From positions 1-64,000 of the forward strand of contig JAEEMF010000026.1 in NCBI GenBank assembly GCA_016283075.1: a stretch of DNA of 64,000 nt, given 5' to 3'. The translations under genes and the position numbers were made by a program. Shown piece after piece: positions 25,469 to 34,433 of this stretch. The notes under the pieces are model-generated. The model was not told the DNA's origin, did not search any database, and saw nothing but the letters and a program-made list of their open reading frames with translations. The DNA comes from Bacilli bacterium. Its GTDB lineage: Bacteria; Bacillota_I; Bacilli_A; RF39; UBA660. Position 1 is the first letter of the stretch, and each line of letters opens with the position of its first letter.

Positions 25469-26017
25469 GTGAAAATAAAACGTAAGGCAATGCTTATCGT
25501 AGGTTTATTAGTATTAATTTTATTTAGTTCTGGTATGACTTATTCTATTTTCACTTCAGGAACTAATATAGATGTATCAAACCAGAAGATAGCTAAATTT
25601 ATATTTAATGCTGAAAAACTAGATCACCTAGAGTTAAATCTGGTAGATTTAAATCCAGGTGATAAAGAGACTTACTCATTTGAAGTAAGTAATAGTAGTG
25701 AAACTACTTTATCTAATGTAACTATACAGTATCAAATAGTTATAAAAACATTACATTTAATACCTTTAAATATAAAGCTTTATAAAAAAGCAGGTAAAGA
25801 AAGATTAGAGGTACTTTCATGTGATGAAACTTTCTCTAGAAATGATAAGAATGAGTTAGTATGTAATACTAGTACTCAGGAAATGCCATTTTCTATGGAA
25901 GAAATTGATAGTTATGAATTAGAAGTGGAATTTCCTAGTTTATATGTAGATGATATTTATTCTAACTTAGTTGATTATATAGATTTAGAGATTAAGAGCT
26001 GGCAAAAAGTATCATAG
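25469..26017 (+). CDS. Camelysin/TasA-like small exported protein
   Basis: A 182-aa protein with a basic start, a hydrophobic segment (~residues 6-24) and T-Y-S-I-F-T-S-G-T. The following V-D-L-N-P-G-D-K-E-T-Y-S-F-E-V-S-N (residues ~55-71) is the L-x-P-G-D ... F-x-V-x-N pattern of camelysin/TasA (peptidase M73) domains, the classic SipW substrates. It starts at GTG 25469, because the upstream GTG 25460 is part of the GAAGGTGA site. It lies 12 nt after the giant adhesin and 8 nt before the next gene, so these are one operon. Probable minor fibre or matrix subunit. Confidence 0.75.
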   Translation: MKIKRKAMLIVGLLVLILFSSGMTYSIFTSGTNIDVSNQKIAKFIFNAEKLDHLELNLVDLNPGDKETYSFEVSNSSETTLSNVTIQYQIVIKTLHLIPLNIKLYKKAGKERLEVLSCDETFSRNDKNELVCNTSTQEMPFSMEEIDSYELEVEFPSLYVDDIYSNLVDYIDLEIKSWQKVS

Positions 26018-26025
26018 GAGGAATT

Positions 26026-26910
26026 ATGGAAAAGAAAAAGAAATATATAATATTAGTTGTTAGTATAATAGCATTTAGTTTTCTTGTAGTACGTGGTTTT
26101 TCTTATGCTAAATATGCAACTGGTTCTATTTGGAATTATTATTTAAGATCTAAAGGTTTTTATTTTAATAGTGAAGATTTATCTACATCAGGTGTTACTA
26201 ATGTTAATAATGCTTGGATAGGTGAGAATATTTACTTTGAATTAAATAATGGTCTTAATGAGTTAGTAGCAAGTGAAGTAGATATTAACTATACTGTTAC
26301 TTGCAACATAACTAATAATGTTAAAGGAACTTGTAAAGTAAATAATTTAAGTAATTATTCAGGTACACTTTCTAAATACCAGGTTTGTAAAAATAATACT
26401 GGTGATAATGTAGATGTATCTAAATATACAAAAGCTGAATGCGAAACAAATGGATATGAATATGGGTATGAAGTAACTAATAATGAATTATTCTTTAACC
26501 TAGAAGGTATTGATATTAATACTAAAGATTATGATGTAAGAGTTACTGCTACTTCAACTAGTCCATATAGAAGAGTATTAATTGGGGATTATAACTTACA
26601 CTTTGTAAATACTGATAATGAAGCATTATCAGTAAAAGTTAATAATCATAGTGATTACACTAATTTAGTTATTACTAATTCTTATAATAGTAATAAATGT
26701 GCAAAAATTAGCTGGTCATCTAATGATATAAGTATATTATCTGATTATAAAGGACAGGTATATACGACTGATAAGGATGGGTATGTTAATAGTATTAGTA
26801 TTATAGTACCTTTAAAAAATAGTATAAATTATAACTTCTATAATAATGGAAGTACTTCTCTATCAGAGAAAGATTTTACTATATCCGAATCAAATACTTG
26901 CAATGAATAA
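26026..26910 (+). CDS. Exported protein of the fibre locus, camelysin-like N terminus
   Basis: A 294-aa protein with a hydrophobic segment (residues ~6-23) followed by S-Y-A-K-Y-A-T-G-S, resembling the start of TasA-like proteins (S-Y-A-x-Y/F). The outside domain has the alternating pattern of a beta-sandwich and four Cys in two pairs (T-C-N, G-T-C-K and V-C-K-N, A-E-C-E), plus a Cys near the C terminus. Asn and Thr are abundant. No C-terminal membrane helix. GGAGGA precedes ATG. It is translated with the camelysin-like gene ahead of it; structural or minor subunit, by context only. Confidence 0.65.
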   Translation: MEKKKKYIILVVSIIAFSFLVVRGFSYAKYATGSIWNYYLRSKGFYFNSEDLSTSGVTNVNNAWIGENIYFELNNGLNELVASEVDINYTVTCNITNNVKGTCKVNNLSNYSGTLSKYQVCKNNTGDNVDVSKYTKAECETNGYEYGYEVTNNELFFNLEGIDINTKDYDVRVTATSTSPYRRVLIGDYNLHFVNTDNEALSVKVNNHSDYTNLVITNSYNSNKCAKISWSSNDISILSDYKGQVYTTDKDGYVNSISIIVPLKNSINYNFYNNGSTSLSEKDFTISESNTCNE

Positions 26911-26968
26911 TCTTGCTAGTTTATTTCTTTTATGTTATTATTATTTATAGATTAGGATAGGTGGACAC

Positions 26969-27496
26969 ATGAACGTTTTAAAGAAAATCAAAAGTTTTAT
27001 ATTAACAGTGCTAGGGGTTGTATTTTTTGCATTTGCTCTAGCTATGACTATACTTTTATTAAACTATAATAAATATGGAGTAACTCAATTTGGTGAAACA
27101 TCAATTGTTTTAATAAAAAATAAGATAACTTCAGATCATTTCCAAAAAGGTGATTTAGTTATTGTTGAAGCTCAAACACTTGATACTATCAATGTTGGAG
27201 ATGAAGTATTTGCTTATAAAGTAAATAAAGATGAATCAGTTACTATAGATGTTGGAGTAGTAGGAAACATCTATAAAGATTCAAATGCTATTGTATTTGA
27301 AAATGGTTCTTCTTATGATATGGAATATGTAGCAGGTACTGCTGTTAAAAAGTATGAAAAATGGGGAGGAATACTTGCATTTATTACATCTAAATGGGGA
27401 TTCTTATTCCTTATTCTAGTACCAGGTTTCTTAATATTTATTTATGAATTATATGCTTTAATTGTTGAAATTAAGTATGGTTCAGATGTTTATTAA
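26969..27496 (+). CDS. SipW-like signal peptidase homologue lacking catalytic residues
   Basis: A 175-aa protein with the layout of a SipW/ER-type signal peptidase: N-terminal helix (~residues 9-32), external beta domain, C-terminal helix (~145-167). The fold markers F-Q-K-G-D-L-V-I-V-E and I-N-V-G-D-E-V-F-A-Y match the G-D-L-V-I-V and V-G-D-V-V-x-Y strands. But the catalytic T-G-S-M is replaced (F-G-E-T-S-I-V-L-I-K-N), and there is no T-H-R-V-V histidine motif or G-D-A-N motif. It is therefore probably inactive, serving as a scaffold, substrate holder or regulator beside the two active enzymes downstream. SD AGGTGG precedes ATG. Confidence 0.7.
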   Translation: MNVLKKIKSFILTVLGVVFFAFALAMTILLLNYNKYGVTQFGETSIVLIKNKITSDHFQKGDLVIVEAQTLDTINVGDEVFAYKVNKDESVTIDVGVVGNIYKDSNAIVFENGSSYDMEYVAGTAVKKYEKWGGILAFITSKWGFLFLILVPGFLIFIYELYALIVEIKYGSDVY

Positions 27497-27502
27497 TAAA
27501 GT

Positions 27503-27531
27503 AAAAACTGATTAAAAATCAGTTTTTTTTT
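27503..27531 (+). terminator. Intrinsic terminator after the signal-peptidase-like gene
   Basis: Stem AAAACTGATT (27504-27513) / AATCAGTTTT (27517-27526) with a long T run. Confidence 0.88.
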
Positions 27532-27632
27532 ATTTCTAAAATAGGTCCTTTTTGGTTGTATAAAAATCCTTCTTATGATAAAATAAATATGTATGGTATA
27601 AGAGGGTAATAAAGAATACGGGGTGTAGTAAT

Positions 27633-29858
27633 ATGAAAGGAAATAAAAAAGAAATTATTAGCAAAATAACTAATGTTGTACTTGATATTTTACTAGTTGT
27701 TTTCGCATTTATTTTGCTTATTTCAATTTACAAAAACATTCAAGTTAAAGTACTAGGAAAGAGTTATGCGGACTTCTTTGGGATTTCAGTATTTGAAGTT
27801 CAAACAGGTTCTATGACAGGTACAATAGGTATTAGTGATTGGATTATTGTTAAACAATCAGATAATATTGAAGTAAATGATATTATTACATTTAAGAAAG
27901 ATAATGACTTTATAACTCATAGAGTAGTAGAAAAGTATAAAGGTACTTATATTACTAAGGGTGATGCTAATAGTGCTAAAGATGATCCTATTAGTAAAGA
28001 ACAAATAGTAGGTAAAGTAGTAAAGATTATTCCTAAATTTGGAATTGTAAAAAGAACTTTATTTAATCCAATAGTACTTCTACTTCTTATAATCACAGTA
28101 TACTTATTTAACTTCACATTTAAGAAGAAAAATAATGATGCTGCAATACCGAATAATAAATTAGATATCTTAGTAGATAAACTTCTTGATAGAATCATTA
28201 ATAAGATAGATGAAGAAAATAAAGTTAAAAATGAAAAGAAAGCTTTAAAAGCTAATAAGATTGTTAAGGTAGAAGAAGTTAAGAAAGAAGAAAAAGAAGA
28301 AAAGGTTGATCCTCTAGAAGCGATGCTAGAAGATGAAAAAGAAGAAACTTCTGAAATAGATAAACCTACTATTGAAGAAATAGTAGAAAGCAAAGAAGTT
28401 ATTGAAGAACCTAAAGAAGAAATGAAAGTTGAAGTTGAAAGTGTTCAAATAAATACTCCAATGCAACCAATATCAGAAAGTGAAGCTAAAGCTTTACATG
28501 AACAACTTGATAGTATGGAAGATGGAGAAGAAGTAACAGTAGAAGACTTAGGTAAGACTATGACTTTTAGAGCAATTAGTGTTGACCTTGATGATTTATC
28601 TAGAACTTTTGAAGCAATAAGCCGTAATGAAGAACTTACTGCTAATCAAGAAAAGATAAAAGAAATGATAAAAGAAAGTGAACCTGAGGAAGATAAAGAA
28701 CCAAAAGATGATTCTATTATCAAAGGTAAACTTGATATGTTATCTAAGAAAGATAAAAGGAAATTTAGTAATGTTCTAGATAGAACTATGTATCTTAAAT
28801 CAAAAGAACTAGAAGAAATAATAGAAATACTAAATGATGAAAAGAAACTACTTCCTAATGAAGCTACAATCGAAGATAATTTCATTAAGATATATATTGA
28901 TGCTAAATACTATAATCACTGTGGTAATAGTAATGCTGATTATAATAATAAAAATATGGTATCTAAATTAACTAAATTACTTTTAGAAGAAGCTGCTAAT
29001 ATGACTAATAGTTATAATGGTAACGATAAAGGATATAGTAATAAAGTTAATAAATATGCCAATATGTTTATTACAGTATTACAACTAGAACAAGCATTTA
29101 ATACATATGATGCTATAGATGATCTTAGAACTGAATATTTAAAAGTACTTGATAAAACATTTAGAAAGAGAAGCTATATTCCAAGAAGACAATTTGAAAT
29201 AATAAATAGTATTATTAAAGTAGAAAGAAGCTATAGATCAATGATTAACTATATACTAAAGAAAGTTAATACAGAAATGTTTGAAATAGTATATAGTCCA
29301 CTAAGTTCAAATAGAAAACTTGTAGCAACAAGTTTAAAACATAATATTGAATTTAGTAAAGTTTATAGTGATTATATAATTGATAAGACTTATACTGAAG
29401 GTATAGTTGCAGAAGATAAAGTAATGGTTATGTTAACACTACTTACTTCTAAAATAACATCTGATATATTAGACTATGATTTTTCTAAGAAATATATACT
29501 ATATGTCCCTGGAACACTATATAGTAAAGATAATAAAGTTGCTCAGTTAATGAGAGTAATGAATAATGATTTCTTAAAAGATAATATATTTATACTATGT
29601 CAGTATGAAGATTTAATGGAAAATAAAAAGGTTATAAAAAATCTTAAAAAGGTTGGCTTTAGATTTGCTTTATCTTTAGATGAAGCAGTAAAAATTAATG
29701 ATAAAGATCATCCAATGATTAATATTATGGATTATATCTTTATTAATAAGAGTAAATTTGATACAGCAAATATTATTCCAAATCTTCCTGAGGAAGCAGC
29801 AGTGCATGTAATAAGTGAAGATATAGGAAGTAAAGTAGGTAATTTTGGTGGTGAATAA
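27633..29858 (+). CDS. SipW/ER-type signal peptidase fused to a large cytoplasmic region
   Basis: A 741-aa protein. Residues 1-~165 are a complete Ser/His signal peptidase: membrane helix ~15-35, nucleophile Ser60 in Q-T-G-S-M, base His96 in T-H-R-V-V, acidic motif G-D-A-N with Asp111 and a D-D-P-I-S follow-up, then a second helix ~145-163. The rest (~580 aa) must be cytoplasmic: a Lys/Glu-rich linker (~185-390) and a helical domain (~395-610). The last ~110 residues contain V-G-F-R-F-A-L-S-L-D-E-A followed by D-Y-I-F-I-N-K-S, reminiscent of the end of an EAL-like barrel without its acidic residues; this likeness is weak. It lies 2 nt before the AAA+ gene, linking processing to that ATPase. 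Confidence 0.8.
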   Translation: MKGNKKEIISKITNVVLDILLVVFAFILLISIYKNIQVKVLGKSYADFFGISVFEVQTGSMTGTIGISDWIIVKQSDNIEVNDIITFKKDNDFITHRVVEKYKGTYITKGDANSAKDDPISKEQIVGKVVKIIPKFGIVKRTLFNPIVLLLLIITVYLFNFTFKKKNNDAAIPNNKLDILVDKLLDRIINKIDEENKVKNEKKALKANKIVKVEEVKKEEKEEKVDPLEAMLEDEKEETSEIDKPTIEEIVESKEVIEEPKEEMKVEVESVQINTPMQPISESEAKALHEQLDSMEDGEEVTVEDLGKTMTFRAISVDLDDLSRTFEAISRNEELTANQEKIKEMIKESEPEEDKEPKDDSIIKGKLDMLSKKDKRKFSNVLDRTMYLKSKELEEIIEILNDEKKLLPNEATIEDNFIKIYIDAKYYNHCGNSNADYNNKNMVSKLTKLLLEEAANMTNSYNGNDKGYSNKVNKYANMFITVLQLEQAFNTYDAIDDLRTEYLKVLDKTFRKRSYIPRRQFEIINSIIKVERSYRSMINYILKKVNTEMFEIVYSPLSSNRKLVATSLKHNIEFSKVYSDYIIDKTYTEGIVAEDKVMVMLTLLTSKITSDILDYDFSKKYILYVPGTLYSKDNKVAQLMRVMNNDFLKDNIFILCQYEDLMENKKVIKNLKKVGFRFALSLDEAVKINDKDHPMINIMDYIFINKSKFDTANIIPNLPEEAAVHVISEDIGSKVGNFGGE

Positions 29859-29860
29859 TA

Positions 29861-31408
29861 ATGAATACATTTTTTAGATTTTTTTACGAATTTATTTCAA
29901 TATTCTTTGACGGACTTATATCTGCATTCAAAGGATTATTTAGTGGAATAGGAACTATGTTTAACTTTAGTGATTATAGTAAAATCATTAATAGTTATAA
30001 AGATAGTTTTGAAGGTAAGGAGTGGCTATTTGTAGGTATCTCAGTTGCCTTTATAATAATTATAGTTGGTTTAATAGTAGTACTTATTTTCTTTGCAATA
30101 AGAAGATTTATAAGATATAGAACTACTAAATTAAATCAGAATGAATTATTAGATGAAATAAGTGAACTTAATGATAAAGTAAGAAAACTTATGAAAGAAA
30201 AAGATGAAATCCTTGCTATGAAAGTTTCTCAGCTTGGTATTAAACCAGGAGAGAAAGAAGAAGAGGAAAAGGATACTGATACTGAATCAGATGAGGAGGA
30301 AGTTCCAAAAGATCTTGAAGATAATCCAGATATTAGATTCCCTAAACTTGTTCAAATTGATAGAGAAAGAGAAGGATTTAAACCTAAGAATTATGGTAAT
30401 AGTTTTACACTTGCAGAACTTATTGAAGACTTTAGATGTTATGCTGCAAGTCAGTTAAAACTATATTATGATTTAGATTTATTAAGACCATTCTTTGCAG
30501 GTCTTGCTTGTGGTAAGTTAATTATCTTACAAGGTATTTCTGGTACAGGTAAAACTTCCTTAGCACATGCTTGGGGAAAATTTGTTAAACAAGATTCCTG
30601 TGTATCTCCAGTAGAACCATCTTGGAGAGATAAATCAGACTTCCTAGGATATTTCAATGAATTTACTAAAAAATTCAATGAAACAAAAGCACTTGGTGAA
30701 ATTTATAATGCAGGATTTGATGATGATATTCATACAATAATCCTAGATGAAATGAACTTAGCGCGTGTTGAATATTACTTTGCTGATTTACTATCTATCC
30801 TTGAAATGCCAGATAGAAGTGAATGGCTTGTTGATATCGTTCCATCTTCTTGGCCAAAAGATCCAAAGAATATTGTTAAAGGAAAATTAAGACTTCCTGG
30901 AAACCTTTGGTATATTGGTACAATCAATAACGATGACTCAACATTCATGGTAACAGATAAAGTATATGACCGTGCTATGCCAATCGATATTAATACAAAA
31001 GTAGATCCATTTAAATGTAGAGAACAAGAAGCAATTGATATTAACTCAAGTTACTTAGAAAGCTTATTTGCTGAAGCTATAGATAAATATCCAGTATCAG
31101 CAAAAGGACTTGAACTTGTACATCAAATGGATGATTATGTAATAGCACATTTCCGTGTAGCATTTGGTAATCGTATTATGAAACAACTTAATACATTCGT
31201 ACCAGTTTATGTTGCATGTGGAGGTAATGAATACTCCGGTATTGATTACTTTATAGCTAAAAAGATATTACGTAAATTTGATCAATTAAGTATTACATTT
31301 ATTCGTGATGAAATTGATCCATTTATTAACTGGTTAAATAAAAACTTTGGTAAGGGTGTAATGAAAGAATGCATTGCATACCTAGAAACAATTAAAAAGA
31401 ATATTTAA
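29861..31408 (+). CDS. Membrane-anchored McrB-like AAA+ ATPase
   Basis: A 515-aa protein. An amphipathic/hydrophobic N terminus (residues ~1-35) and a clear membrane helix (~52-77) are followed by a coiled coil (~90-125) and an acidic linker (E-E-E-E-K-D-T-D-T-E). The ATPase domain has Walker A G-I-S-G-T-G-K-T (residues 225-232), Walker B T-I-I-L-D-E-M-N-L-A-R (292-302), sensor 1 W-Y-I-G-T-I-N-N-D-D-S-T and a following D-R-A-M-P-I-D-I, which closely track the McrB/MoxR branch. McrB itself is a soluble GTPase of a DNA restriction enzyme; here there is no DNA-binding N domain and the enzyme is tied to the membrane between a signal peptidase and a McrC-like partner. Confidence 0.82.
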   Translation: MNTFFRFFYEFISIFFDGLISAFKGLFSGIGTMFNFSDYSKIINSYKDSFEGKEWLFVGISVAFIIIIVGLIVVLIFFAIRRFIRYRTTKLNQNELLDEISELNDKVRKLMKEKDEILAMKVSQLGIKPGEKEEEEKDTDTESDEEEVPKDLEDNPDIRFPKLVQIDREREGFKPKNYGNSFTLAELIEDFRCYAASQLKLYYDLDLLRPFFAGLACGKLIILQGISGTGKTSLAHAWGKFVKQDSCVSPVEPSWRDKSDFLGYFNEFTKKFNETKALGEIYNAGFDDDIHTIILDEMNLARVEYYFADLLSILEMPDRSEWLVDIVPSSWPKDPKNIVKGKLRLPGNLWYIGTINNDDSTFMVTDKVYDRAMPIDINTKVDPFKCREQEAIDINSSYLESLFAEAIDKYPVSAKGLELVHQMDDYVIAHFRVAFGNRIMKQLNTFVPVYVACGGNEYSGIDYFIAKKILRKFDQLSITFIRDEIDPFINWLNKNFGKGVMKECIAYLETIKKNI

Positions 31409-31429
31409 TAAGAAGGGTAGTTGATTAAT

Positions 31430-32563
31430 ATGGCAAAGCTTTTAGAGAATTCTCTAGATGAACAGTTATATAAAGAAAGTGAATTATTTTCTAAGAAGTT
31501 AAATTCTTCTATGCATTTTAATTTGGACTTATCAGGAGATTTACTTGATTTTAGCTGGCTTGATGAAATAGAAAAAGCTTGTCCATTTATTGACAATGTA
31601 GTTAGAAGACCAAAGCTAACACTTGTTAGAGAAGAGATTACCGTTAAAACTGAAAAATCAAAGAAAGTTAATGTGTCTAGCGTTAAAGATTTAGCTAGAC
31701 ACACTAACTATATTACTAAAGTAGACACTGCTAAAAGTGAAGTTAGACCAGAAAAAATTCTCGATATTCGTAATGAAGAAACATATAATATCTATGAAAA
31801 TAGATTTTTATATACTTTAATAAATAACTTAAATAGATTTTTAATGAAGAAAGAAGATTTACTTAAGAATTACGAAGTAGAAAATCATAAACTTCTAGAA
31901 TATGTTGGTACTACTAAAACAAGTAATGCTGATGTAAGAATAGAAGTAAAATTAACTTCTACAGAAACTCCCGAAGAAGAAGGAGATAAAAAGTTAGAGA
32001 AGACAATTGAAGATGTCAAAGAAAGAGTAAAACAAATAAGAATATATGTTAATAGTTGGTACAAGAGTGAAATGATGAAAGCTCTTGAAAAAGCTAATGT
32101 TCCATTTGTTTTACCACCAATTAAGAAAACAAATATCTTCCTTAAAAATCCTAACTTCCAAGTAGCAATGGTACTATGGAATTATTTGCAAACATATGGT
32201 ACAGATGATGAAGAACAACATAAAGAAGTTGTTGATAACTCAGGCGATGGAAATGTAATTAAGTTTCTTGATGAATCATTTATGTTTGATTACTTTATAT
32301 TAAACTCTGTATCACAAAAGAAAAGAGAACAAAAAGAAAAACTATGTAAGGTATCAGTACTGATGCTTACAGAACAACTAGATAAAACACTTAGATTCTT
32401 AAATGCTAATGGTTATGATTTATCTGAAGAAGAATTAATAGGTAAACTTACTAAACAAATGAGAGAAACTAAGAAAGCTAGACTAGTTGGGGCAGAGGAT
32501 GTTAAAAAGAAATTTGAATCTGCTATAGATGAATACTTAGAAAGGACACAAGATTACTTGTAG
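31430..32563 (+). CDS. DUF2357/McrC-like partner of the AAA+ ATPase
   Basis: A 377-aa soluble protein. The segment Y-N-I-Y-E-N-R-F-L-Y-T-L-I-N-N-L-N-R-F-L (residues ~118-137) matches the E-N-R-F core of DUF2357 proteins, which accompany McrB-type ATPases in place of McrC. Before it lies R-P-K-L-T-L-V-R-E-E, and after it a mixed Glu/Lys helical region. I cannot see a PD-(D/E)xK nuclease end: the C terminus (K-F-E-S-A-I-D-E-Y-L) is helical and short, so this partner may lack nuclease activity. Start is taken as ATG 31430 (AGAAGGG 12 nt upstream); TTG 31421 is possible. The gene follows the ATPase by 21 nt. Confidence 0.65.
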   Translation: MAKLLENSLDEQLYKESELFSKKLNSSMHFNLDLSGDLLDFSWLDEIEKACPFIDNVVRRPKLTLVREEITVKTEKSKKVNVSSVKDLARHTNYITKVDTAKSEVRPEKILDIRNEETYNIYENRFLYTLINNLNRFLMKKEDLLKNYEVENHKLLEYVGTTKTSNADVRIEVKLTSTETPEEEGDKKLEKTIEDVKERVKQIRIYVNSWYKSEMMKALEKANVPFVLPPIKKTNIFLKNPNFQVAMVLWNYLQTYGTDDEEQHKEVVDNSGDGNVIKFLDESFMFDYFILNSVSQKKREQKEKLCKVSVLMLTEQLDKTLRFLNANGYDLSEEELIGKLTKQMRETKKARLVGAEDVKKKFESAIDEYLERTQDYL

Positions 32564-32573
32564 GAATTATAAT

Positions 32574-33143
32574 ATGAAAAATTTAAAAGATAATAAAATA
32601 CTTAAAGTTTTAATGTTATTTGTAAGAATAGTCTTTGTATTCCTATTTATAGCATTTGTACTAATGGTATGCTTACAAAGATTTAGTGGTAATAGAGTAT
32701 CATTCTTTAAATATAGAATGTTTACTGTTGCTACTGGAAGTATGAGCCCACAATATGTTGTAGGTGATGTACTTGTTGCAAAAGAAACTAAACCTGAAGA
32801 TATTAAAGTAGGGGATGTAGTTAGTTATTTAGGAACTAAAGGTAGTTTCAAAGATAAAGTTATTACACATAAAGTTGTATCTATTGAAAAACAATTAAAT
32901 GGTAGATACTTATTCCATACAAAAGGACTTACTAATGTAGTAGAAGATCCTGTTGTATCAGAAGAACAAGTCTATGGTGTAGTAAAAAGAAAACTATATA
33001 CATTATCATTTGTATATAAAATAGTAGGTACTACACTTGGATTATTTATTTGTGTTATTTTACCTTTATTATATATTATTGGTTCAGAAGTATTAGCCTT
33101 CTTACTTGATAAAGAAGACAAACGTAGATCAATGGCAAAATAG
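32574..33143 (+). CDS. sipW: SipW/ER-type signal peptidase
   Basis: A 189-aa Ser/His signal peptidase with membrane helices at ~14-36 and ~150-172. The catalytic motifs are T-G-S-M-S-P (Ser56) and I-T-H-K-V-V (His99). The third motif is T-K-G-L-T-N...E-D-P, so the first Asp of the usual G-D-A-N is Leu while the later Asp remains. Such enzymes process TasA/camelysin-like precursors in Bacillus, and here the flanking genes encode proteins with that kind of signal sequence. It lies 10 nt after the McrC-like gene and 31 nt before an AWF-type secreted protein, so the five genes form a likely operon. Confidence 0.88.
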   Translation: MKNLKDNKILKVLMLFVRIVFVFLFIAFVLMVCLQRFSGNRVSFFKYRMFTVATGSMSPQYVVGDVLVAKETKPEDIKVGDVVSYLGTKGSFKDKVITHKVVSIEKQLNGRYLFHTKGLTNVVEDPVVSEEQVYGVVKRKLYTLSFVYKIVGTTLGLFICVILPLLYIIGSEVLAFLLDKEDKRRSMAK

Positions 33144-33174
33144 TCTTAAAATTATGCTCTAAAGGAGGTGTGAT

Positions 33175-34407
33175 ATGGATGAACATCAAAAACATAGATA
33201 TAAAAAATATCTAAGAATTAACATAGTTTCATTATTCTTTATAGCAGTTTCGTTCATATCGGTAACACTTGCTTGGTTCGCTTATAGTGGCCTTGCTAGA
33301 ACCTCCATAGACGCGACAGTAAAAGCTTGGTATATAGAGTTTTCTAAAGGAAATGAAGAAGTATCAAATGATATAGTTATTTCTTTAGAAAATATATCAC
33401 CAGGTATGGAAACTATAAATGAAGTTGTTCATATAAAAAATTTAGGTGATTCAGATGCTGGTTTAAGATATCAAATATCTTCCGCAAGAATACTTGATAC
33501 GGAATATGTACCTGATGAAAAAACTTTAACACCTGAAGAACTAGCAGATAAGCTTTCTCATGATTATCCATTCCATGTAAATATAGAACTAGATAGATAT
33601 TATGTAAAAGCTTTAGATGATGTAGGTACTACCTTTGAAGTATCAATTTCTTGGCCACTAGATGGGGGAACTGATGAAGATGATAGTACTTGGGGTAAAC
33701 AAGCATATAACTTTCAAAAGAAAGAAGAAGATAGAAAAAAAGCCGATCCAACTTATGAAATAAGACCAGCTATTAAAATAGAAATATCTGTTACTGCAGA
33801 ACAATATATAGAATCTAATATATCAAGTGATTTTGATTATAATTTAGGAGATTTAGTTATATTTGATGTAGTAAATAATAGAAGCTGTGAAACAGTAGGT
33901 GGTAACTGTATTATTACTCATATAATTGATGTTAATTCAACACTAGGTAATAACTCAGTAACACTTCTTCCAGATGTAAGAGATACATATGGAAGTGGTA
34001 CATTTAGTGATTATAATACAGTACTAAGTACTATTACAGCAGGCTGGGGAGCAACAACAAGAGCTTTAACCGTACAAGATTTACTAAGATTTATTTCAAC
34101 TGATATTACTAATTCAGTAATAGTAACAAATAATCTTTCAGATATTATTATAGGTAATTTAAAATATGGAAGTAGAATGAATAATAATATTACAAATGTT
34201 ATTAATTCTAATGCATATTATAAATATAGTTTAGATAAGTTTAGTTATCTATCTACTAATAGATGTTACTGGACTAGTTCAAACTATAATACTAATGGAT
34301 TTGCCTTTAAAAAGATAAATGATAGTACTGGTAAATTATATGAAGAAGATGCATCTAATACATGTAATATAGTACCAGTAATAATAGCTTCAAAAGCAAA
34401 CTTATAG
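33175..34407 (+). CDS. AWF-type secreted protein with a C-terminal F-x-x-C-Y-W-T-S-S domain
   Basis: A 410-aa protein with a basic start, hydrophobic segment (~13-31) and V-T-L-A-W-F-A-Y (30-37), the same signal style as the three tandem paralogues. Residues ~50-100 (S-L-E-N-I-S-P-G-M-E-T-I-N-E-V-V-H-I-K-N) are camelysin-like. After ~residue 225 a separate domain begins with G-D-L-V-I-F-D-V-V-N-N-R and ends with N-R-C-Y-W-T-S-S-N-Y-N and a final I-V-P-V-I-I-A-S-K, like ligand-binding domains of phage and Bacteroides adhesins. It is probably a tip or adhesive subunit (inference). AAAGGAGGTGTGAT is a perfect ribosome site. Confidence 0.75.
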   Translation: MDEHQKHRYKKYLRINIVSLFFIAVSFISVTLAWFAYSGLARTSIDATVKAWYIEFSKGNEEVSNDIVISLENISPGMETINEVVHIKNLGDSDAGLRYQISSARILDTEYVPDEKTLTPEELADKLSHDYPFHVNIELDRYYVKALDDVGTTFEVSISWPLDGGTDEDDSTWGKQAYNFQKKEEDRKKADPTYEIRPAIKIEISVTAEQYIESNISSDFDYNLGDLVIFDVVNNRSCETVGGNCIITHIIDVNSTLGNNSVTLLPDVRDTYGSGTFSDYNTVLSTITAGWGATTRALTVQDLLRFISTDITNSVIVTNNLSDIIIGNLKYGSRMNNNITNVINSNAYYKYSLDKFSYLSTNRCYWTSSNYNTNGFAFKKINDSTGKLYEEDASNTCNIVPVIIASKANL

Positions 34408-34428
34408 GACTTTAAAAAGTCCTTTTTT
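34406..34428 (+). terminator. Intrinsic terminator ending the second surface-locus transcript
   Basis: Stem AGGACTTT (34406-34413) / AAAGTCCT (34416-34423) with T run. The stop codon lies in the stem. Confidence 0.85.
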
Positions 34429-34433
34429 AGTGC

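Noticed and set aside
27947..28885. Serine-rich minus-strand frames opposite the signal-peptidase fusion
   Set aside because: They are mirror images of Lys/Glu-rich codons (GAA/AAA giving TTC/TTT) on the true strand, without ribosome sites.
29861..32563. McrBC-type restriction system
   Set aside because: No methyl-DNA-binding domain, no visible nuclease motif, a membrane helix in the ATPase and signal peptidases on both sides speak against DNA restriction.
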